This document shows, piece by piece, positions 59,182 to 64,000 of a stretch of DNA of 64,000 bases. The translations under genes were made by a program, and so were the position numbers. Below the pieces are notes generated by a model. That model worked only from the letters and a program-made list of their open reading frames with translations, searched no databases and was not told the origin of the DNA. The stretch covers positions 5,510-69,509 of the forward strand of contig CAZBVO010000008.1 of NCBI GenBank assembly GCA_964495385.1, read 5' to 3'. Source of the stretch: CAG-1138 sp964495385. GTDB taxonomy: Bacteria; Bacillota; Clostridia; Christensenellales; CAG-917. Position 1 is the stretch's first letter; each line of letters starts with the position of its first letter.

Positions 59182-60672
59182 TTAACCTTTAATTTCGGCA
59201 ATTTGTTTTCTGCGTTCAGCAAGTTCGGCGTGCATTTCGGCCTTGGTTTTTTCGTCAATTTTGTACCACAGCATCGGAATCATGCTAAGTATGCAAGAAA
59301 GCCCCGGCAGTCCGACGTATGCCACGTAAATGACGTTTTGCATTTTCGGAGTGATTTCGGCACCTGCGGTGTAGCCCGAAATTCCGACAAAAAGTATGCC
59401 CACGGCAACGGACAGTGCGTTGCTGATTTTGTTTGACATCGACAAAATGGCGAAGCAAACGCCTTCATGCCTGTCGCCCGTTTTCCACTCGTTGTAATCG
59501 CATATATCCGAGGTCATGACAAGCGGCAAATATCCGTGCGGTCCGAACATAAAACCGATAAGCGCAAGCATTATCCAATGCGCCCAAACGGCAGGCAGGC
59601 CGCCTCTTAACGCGCTGTCGGCAGGAAGCAGAATATAGAACAGCGTGCAAGCAAGGCTGATTGCAAAACCGTAAACGGCAAACACGATAAAGGTTTTCTT
59701 TTCGCCCCACTTTTTGTTTATCATCGGCACCACCACTATGCTTACCATGGCCGTGACGGCGTTGGTTATACCGATAAGCCAGGTTGCGTTGGAAGTAGGA
59801 TCGAGCTCGCCGCCGCCGGCAAGTATGTCGGACAGCAACGGGAAGTAAACCTTTCCGATAAGCGCTCCGCCCGCCTGAACGCATATACCCATAGCCATGT
59901 TGCGAGCAAAGCCGAGTATAAAGGTCAAAAACACTATGCGGATCATTTTGTTCCTTTTCAGTTCGACAAACATTTCCTTAAAGCTTACGGAGTTGGAAGT
60001 CGTGCTGACCACCGCTTCTCTGTTTTTGAAATACATCAACAAATAAAGCGCGGTGCCCAAAACCAAAAAGACAAGAGCCGTAATGAGGTAGTAAGTTTGG
60101 TCGGAATAATTCCCTGCGCCCTTGACGGCATCGAGAATCATCATAACGACGGTTACGAACACGCCCGGAGCCGCCAAAGCAATGCTTTTGAAGGTGTTTG
60201 AAAGGCCTGCCGCGACGTTTCGTTCCTCGGGATCCGGACTCAAAAGAGCCAGCATACCCTGCGACGGAATGTCCGCAAACGTCATCGCCACGTTCCAAAG
60301 CACGGTGGTGACGGTTATGTAGACGTACATGACGTATTTGTTCGAGAAATCGATAAACACAAACATCAACGTCGTCAAAATCGCAATCGGGAACGCACTC
60401 ATCAAAACGAACGGCCTCATCTTGCCGCCTTTAAAATGACTGCGGTCGATAAGAGCCCCGAAAATAGGATCGGCAATGCAACTTATGATTTTTGCAACCA
60501 ATATTATTACGGCCACAACGTAAAAGATGTTGCTGTCCAGCCCCGAATACATCTTGTTGTAAAACTCGGTCTGAAAACTGTTGATGTAACCGATAAAAAG
60601 TTGAACACCGAATATGCCGATGGCATAAATCAATGCCGACTTAAACGGCAATACGGGTTTTTTCTGTTCCAT
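59182..60672 (-). CDS. GPH-family (MelB-like) sugar:cation symporter
   Basis: This 496-residue transporter of the glycoside-pentoside-hexuronide family has twelve membrane helices. The TM2-3 loop motif IADPIFGALIDRSHFKGGKMRPFVL is characteristic, as are FADIPSQGMLALLSPDPEERN and TSDICDYNEWKTGDRHEGVCFAILS. It would import a glycoside or pentoside with sodium or protons. The ATG at 60670-60672 follows GGGGGTTGTT. It is upstream of the HTH and phosphatase genes with only 2 bp between. Confidence 0.93.
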   Translation of the reverse strand: MEQKKPVLPFKSALIYAIGIFGVQLFIGYINSFQTEFYNKMYSGLDSNIFYVVAVIILVAKIISCIADPIFGALIDRSHFKGGKMRPFVLMSAFPIAILTTLMFVFIDFSNKYVMYVYITVTTVLWNVAMTFADIPSQGMLALLSPDPEERNVAAGLSNTFKSIALAAPGVFVTVVMMILDAVKGAGNYSDQTYYLITALVFLVLGTALYLLMYFKNREAVVSTTSNSVSFKEMFVELKRNKMIRIVFLTFILGFARNMAMGICVQAGGALIGKVYFPLLSDILAGGGELDPTSNATWLIGITNAVTAMVSIVVVPMINKKWGEKKTFIVFAVYGFAISLACTLFYILLPADSALRGGLPAVWAHWIMLALIGFMFGPHGYLPLVMTSDICDYNEWKTGDRHEGVCFAILSMSNKISNALSVAVGILFVGISGYTAGAEITPKMQNVIYVAYVGLPGLSCILSMIPMLWYKIDEKTKAEMHAELAERRKQIAEIKG

Positions 60673-60699
60673 AACAACCCCCTTAGCTGAATTGTTTTT

Positions 60700-60729
60700 A
60701 TTATACCACACCGTTTTTGGCATTTACAA
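60700..60729 (-). promoter_or_regulatory. Promoter of the GPH transporter-HTH-phosphatase operon
   Basis: Minus-strand TTGTAA (60724-60729), 18-nt spacer, perfect TATAAT (60700-60705). Confidence 0.65.
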
Positions 60730-60775
60730 CAATTTTTTTGCAAAAAATCCGAGCAATGCAATTACGGCGCTTCAA

Positions 60776-60805
60776 CAAAAAACGCAGGCACCACTCTGCC
60801 TGCGT
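60776..60805 (-). terminator. Terminator of the amino acid ABC operon
   Basis: Minus-strand ACGCAGGCA-GAGTGG-TGCCTGCGT then TTTTTG; perfect 9-bp stem. Confidence 0.9.
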
Positions 60806-60810
60806 CTTAT

Positions 60811-61878
60811 TTAAAGCACCTTGTTCAAAAACTCTTTCAGTCTGTCGGTTTTCGGATGAGCAAAAAACTCTTCCGGCGGCCCCTGCTCCAATATTTTGCC
60901 TTGAGCCATAAACAGTATGCGAGTTCCCACCTCTCGGGCAAACGCCATTTCGTGCGTGACGATAACCATGGTCATTCCCTCTTCGGCAACCTGCTTTATA
61001 AGCTCGAGCACTTCGCCCACCATTTCCGGATCCAACGCCGAAGTCGGCTCGTCAAACAGCATAACTTTCGGGTTCATGGCAAGTGCACGGGCAATCGCAA
61101 CGCGTTGACGCTGTCCGCCGCTTAGAGTGGACGGATAAACGTCCGCCTTGTCCGAAAGGCCGATGCGTGCCAAAAGCTCGTCGGCCCGCTTGTCGGCAAG
61201 TTCCTTTATTTCGGTTTTCGACCGATACGAAAGCGGCTGCACCTTTTTCGGTTCGACGTGAACGGTGTGCGAAATTTTGCGCTCGATTTTCTCGATATTT
61301 TCGGTCAAATCAAGCTTTTTGCGAGTTAGCTTTTCGTCATACGAAGCATAAGCTTTTCCGCTGATTTCCTTTATCGTTTTTGTTGCTTCCCATTCCAAAA
61401 CAACAGGTTCAAGTTGTTTTTTGAGTTGTTCAAGCTCGTTTTGCAACAAAACTACCTTTTTGTCGGCCCTTGCGTTGTGCTTGTCGCCGAAAAGAGCAAA
61501 CCACTTGTTGTAAAGCGGAACAAAAGCGTTTTGACGCTTGGTCTTTCGGTAGTTTTTCAAACCGACCGCAACCGGTGCCAGCGTTATGTTTTGTTTCACC
61601 GTTTTGTTGTTGAACAAGTTAAACTGCTGAAACACCATTCCCATTTTTTCACGCTGAGCGTTGATGTCGACTTTGAGGTCGGCAAGGTCTGCTCCGTCAA
61701 AAACGATTTTGCCGGCAGTCGGATCTTCCAAGCAATTCAAGCAGCGCAAAAAGGTTGATTTTCCTCCGCCGCTCGGGCCGACTATAACCACTCTTTCGCC
61801 TTCACTAATGCTTTCGGTGATATCGTCGAGGACCAGAAGGTCGTCATATTTTTTGGTTAAGTTTATCACACTCAGCAT
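60811..61878 (-). CDS. Polar amino acid ABC transporter ATPase with a large coiled-coil insertion
   Basis: GlnQ/ArtM-type ATPase of 355 residues where about 240 is normal. Walker A is GPSGGGKST (34-42), Q loop VFQQFNLF (82-89), signature LSGGQRQRVAIARALA (252-267), Walker B VMLFDEPTSALDPE and H loop VTHEMAFARE. Between NITLAPVAVGL and ELLARIGLSDKAD, normally about 30 residues apart, lie about 140, so roughly 110 are inserted (about 112-225). The insert has a W/F-rich start (PLYNKWFALFG) and two Lys/Glu-rich helices that look like an antiparallel coiled coil. It overlaps the fused permease gene by 7 nt. Confidence 0.93.
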   Translation of the reverse strand: MLSVINLTKKYDDLLVLDDITESISEGERVVIVGPSGGGKSTFLRCLNCLEDPTAGKIVFDGADLADLKVDINAQREKMGMVFQQFNLFNNKTVKQNITLAPVAVGLKNYRKTKRQNAFVPLYNKWFALFGDKHNARADKKVVLLQNELEQLKKQLEPVVLEWEATKTIKEISGKAYASYDEKLTRKKLDLTENIEKIERKISHTVHVEPKKVQPLSYRSKTEIKELADKRADELLARIGLSDKADVYPSTLSGGQRQRVAIARALAMNPKVMLFDEPTSALDPEMVGEVLELIKQVAEEGMTMVIVTHEMAFAREVGTRILFMAQGKILEQGPPEEFFAHPKTDRLKEFLNKVL

Positions 61879-63494
61879 TCTTCCTTCCTCCCGAGCATAT
61901 TTTGTTTGTCTTTAATGCGGCGGCGACGGCCGTATCCGCGATCGGCTTTTGCCATGTTTTTCTCCAAAAGCTTCAAAACTCCCGTAAGTGCCAGCACGAT
62001 AACCAAATACATAGCGGCGGCTATGAGCAGAGGGAAAAGATAATCGAAGGTTCTCGACTGAATCAGCCCCGGCACCTTTCCGAGGTCCACTATGCCGACG
62101 TAACCGACCACCGCGGTTTCTTTGACGAGAGTGATAAACTCGTTAAAAAGCGGCGGCATAACGTTTTTGACGGCTTGCGGAGTTACGATTTTCAGCATCG
62201 TTTGCCCCGTCGACATTCCCAACGAACGCCCTGCCTCCATCTGACCGTAGTCCACGCTTTCAAACCCGGCGCGAACGATTTCGGCAACGTATGCGCCCGA
62301 ATTCAATCCGAAGGTCAACGCCCCGATAAGTATGCCGTTGTCGGACGATGCCAACACCACAAAATACATTATAAACAGCTGCAACACAACCGGCGTGCCT
62401 CTAATGACGGTGATGTATGCCTTCCCTATCAGCGACAACAGCCTAAGCTTGCCGGTCTTTTTGAAGATGAAGTTCACCATTGCCCAAAATACGCCTATCA
62501 CAACGCCGATAAGCGTCGCGAACACCGCAATAGTCAAAGTGTTGCCAAGCCCCTGAAAATACAGTTTGTAACGCTGTTCGGAAACAAACGCCTTGTCAAA
62601 ACGCTCCCAAACTCCGCCCACGGCGGTATATTCGGCCATGTATTTTGCCGGAAGTTCGTCCATCAAAATCGCATCGATACGGCCGTTCTGCAAATCCTTG
62701 TAGGCCAAAGCGTACTGTTTGTAGCGAGTTACCGCCGCACCTTGCGCCTTAACGGTAACGTCGCCGTCGTCCGTCTCGTAGACGTATCCGCCTTCCGAAA
62801 CCGCGTCGCTTGCGATAAGATCGCCGCTGGTGCCTTCCTGCACGCCTATCTTCTTGCCGGCCAACTCGCCGAGACTTTTGTACTGCCCGTTAAGCGACAC
62901 GACAACCAACGTCGAACTCGAATAAACGTCGCTGAAATCCACAACCTCTTTTCTCTCGTCGGTCATGCTCATGCCTGCCGCGCCTACTGCGTCACCGTTC
63001 GCCTGCGCCACGTTGGTTGCTATTGTATCGAAACCAACGTCCTTGATTTCTATTTTTTTGCCGACTCTGACGGCCACCTCAGACATAATCGCCATATCGA
63101 GCCCCACCACTCGGCCATTGTAGACAAATTCGTACGGAGCAAAGCCCGATTCGGTGTAAACGTAAATGACTTCGGTTGCCGAACCGAAATCCCACTCTGT
63201 TTGCAAGCCGTCCGGTGCGGTCACCTCTTCGCCTGTCGCAAGTTCGGAATAATAAGTCATATACGTCGCCATTTTTCCGTTTGCAAGCCAGTCGCCGATG
63301 ACGGCGTTTACCGCGTTTTTAAGTTCGGTGTTGCCCTTCGTGATCGCTATGCCGAAATCCTCTTTCACCAAATCCGTTGCCGCAACGGCAATATACTCGC
63401 CGTCCGAATCGTCGCATGCCGAAAAAGTCAAACTCATCGCCGCAAGAAGCGCCACAACCATAATTATCACAATTTTTTTAGATGGTTTCTTCAT
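61872..63494 (-). CDS. Amino acid ABC transporter binding protein-permease fusion with permuted binding domain
   Basis: A 540-residue chain. A lipoprotein signal ends at FSAC (Cys 27). Residues 34-84 (EDFGIAITKGNTELKNAV...YYSE) look like the C-terminal end of a family 3 binding protein. Residues 105-290 then give its N-terminal and middle parts (FAPYEFVYNGRVVGLDMAIM, GMSMTDERKEVVDFSDVY, LAGKKIGVQEGTSGD, AILMDELPAKYM). The permease follows from about 312 with the EAA motif (EAGRSLGMSTGQTMLKIVTPQA). The missing SBP end at 290 and its presence at the N-terminus point to circular permutation. Confidence 0.92.
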   Translation of the reverse strand: MKKPSKKIVIIMVVALLAAMSLTFSACDDSDGEYIAVAATDLVKEDFGIAITKGNTELKNAVNAVIGDWLANGKMATYMTYYSELATGEEVTAPDGLQTEWDFGSATEVIYVYTESGFAPYEFVYNGRVVGLDMAIMSEVAVRVGKKIEIKDVGFDTIATNVAQANGDAVGAAGMSMTDERKEVVDFSDVYSSSTLVVVSLNGQYKSLGELAGKKIGVQEGTSGDLIASDAVSEGGYVYETDDGDVTVKAQGAAVTRYKQYALAYKDLQNGRIDAILMDELPAKYMAEYTAVGGVWERFDKAFVSEQRYKLYFQGLGNTLTIAVFATLIGVVIGVFWAMVNFIFKKTGKLRLLSLIGKAYITVIRGTPVVLQLFIMYFVVLASSDNGILIGALTFGLNSGAYVAEIVRAGFESVDYGQMEAGRSLGMSTGQTMLKIVTPQAVKNVMPPLFNEFITLVKETAVVGYVGIVDLGKVPGLIQSRTFDYLFPLLIAAAMYLVIVLALTGVLKLLEKNMAKADRGYGRRRRIKDKQNMLGRKEEC

Positions 63495-63881
63495 CTTTCA
63501 CATTCCTAAATAATCCCGTTTGTATTGCCGATATATATTAGCAACAATAAAAAAATAAAGCAAGCGCTTTTGCATAAATTTTCAAAAATATTTCAAATAA
63601 TTTTAATTATTAAGCTTTTTATGCAATTATACACATTTTATGCAAAAATTGATTGTCCCATACCGCCCTAAAACCTGTTTTATTGCAATGCCGGCCTTCC
63701 GCCTCGGCCAAAAAATGCAAGCGCTTTTTTGCCTTTGCTTGTTGTCAGCCCGCAGGGATTCACACGGCAGAGCCGCAGCGCAAAGCATTTGCGCTGAATC
63801 CTCTTTCGAAACAAAAAAAACGAGCTCGTTTGAGTTCGTTTTTTTAATCCGTGGTGGAGAATCGGTAACGGAAATCGAATT
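63495..63881. other. AT-rich intergenic region upstream of the amino acid ABC operon
   Basis: The half next to the ABC operon is very AT-rich with three TTTTGCAT or TTTATGCAA elements (about 63559-63647), one of them overlapping a TATAAT minus 10 box (63626-63631, minus strand); they may be operator sites. A 9-bp perfect hairpin CAGCGCAAA/TTTGCGCTG lies at 63776-63796 and the MATE terminator at 63813-63846. I see no convincing gene. Confidence 0.5.
63813..63846 (-). terminator. Terminator of the MATE gene
   Basis: Minus-strand AAAAACGAACTC-AAAC-GAGCTCGTTTTTTTT hairpin with one G-U or mismatch position, 36 bp after the MATE stop. Confidence 0.85.
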
Positions 63882-64000
63882 TTAATAACCGTATCGTTTC
63901 TTTTGCGTAAATAAGAAAATAAGCGATACAATCAAACATACTATCTCCGAAAACATAACAGTTAACCAAATACCGTTTACACCCCACAATAAAGGGAGTG
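63882..64000 (-). CDS. MATE-family efflux transporter, C-terminal fragment
   Basis: Only the last 39 codons lie in the window; the gene enters from the right edge. They read LPLLWGVNGIWLTVMFSEIV, then CLIVSLIFLF, TQKKRYGY and a TAA stop at 63882-63884. The G(V/I)NGIW motif, a final membrane helix and a basic ending with a terminal Tyr are typical of MATE multidrug/sodium antiporters. The substrate cannot be told. Confidence 0.8.
   Translation of the reverse strand, partial: LPLLWGVNGIWLTVMFSEIVCLIVSLIFLFTQKKRYGY

Noticed and set aside
61902..63509. A 535-codon plus-strand frame opposite the binding protein-permease fusion
   Set aside because: Antisense shadow with biased composition; the minus strand shows lipobox and permease motifs.
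63640..63885. Small plus- and minus-strand ORFs upstream of the MATE gene
   Set aside because: No ribosome sites, composition like shadows, and they span a terminator hairpin.

Overview
The window looks like a chromosomal scaffold piece from an uncultured, probably anaerobic, gut-type member of the Clostridia (Bacillota). The indicators are ribosomal protein L27 with a Prp-cleavable N-terminus beside its protease Prp, a floA/nfeD pair, a maf-mreB-min-M50-radical SAM-rng-rplU-prp-rpmA neighbourhood in Clostridium-like order, a SpoIVFB-like M50 protease, a DUF5058 transporter pair, and strong AAGGAGG ribosome sites. A run of exactly 100 Ns (58634-58733) marks an assembly gap. TAG, TAA and TGA all serve as normal stops. 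No prophage, insertion sequence or CRISPR array was seen; almost everything is housekeeping DNA in compact operons, most of it on the minus strand.

Layout: 1-2.3 kb is the edge of a type IV pilus/type II secretion-like operon (GspF/PilC, PilM-like). 2.6-9.4 kb holds an unknown membrane-anchored protein, a manganese-type CDF exporter, MscL, two tandem paralogous zinc-ribbon membrane proteins and the DUF5058 pair. 9.5-18.6 kb carries PpiB, QueH, a two-component system, DNA repair glycosylases, two NYN-domain proteins and FloA/NfeD. 18.7-30.2 kb is the ribosome/cell-shape/division neighbourhood (rpmA, prp, rplU, rng, radical SAM pair, ROK kinase, M50 protease, minE, minD, mreB, maf, ppx/gppA); minC, mreC and mreD are absent from this locus. 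30.3-34.2 kb has a LMW phosphatase, a GH3 glycosidase and a YugP-like zinc peptidase.

34.3-37.2 kb is a methionine ABC transporter operon (metQ-metN-metI) preceded by what looks like a complete ribosome-mediated attenuator: a consensus promoter, a 25-codon leader peptide with six internal Met codons, an 8-nt protector pairing, a competing antiterminator and an intrinsic terminator. Firmicutes met genes are usually controlled by SAM riboswitches or Met T-boxes, so this is the most striking object in the window. A broken MmcQ/YjbR gene, a tRNA-Glu(CUC) and a pair of degenerate repeats follow.

38.2-46.1 kb is a ten-gene nucleoside and pseudouridine salvage operon (deoC, deoD, deoB, cdd, pdp, tdk, DUF3737, psuG, S51 peptidase, histidine phosphatase), mostly with 4-nt overlaps. 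46-52 kb has a D-aminoacylase-like amidohydrolase and an operon tcdA-GGDEF-small membrane protein-galU-galE that joins cyclic-di-GMP synthesis to UDP-sugar supply. 52-58.3 kb contains transporters, an Mrp ATPase and a membrane-embedded M28 peptidase, including an AGCS symporter fused to a DUF4234-like domain. 58.5-63.5 kb has a gap-broken LMW phosphatase with a Cys-rich HTH partner, a GPH sugar transporter, and an amino acid ABC system with two oddities: its binding domain appears circularly permuted before fusion to the permease, and its ATPase carries an inserted coiled-coil of about 110 residues. The window ends inside a MATE exporter.
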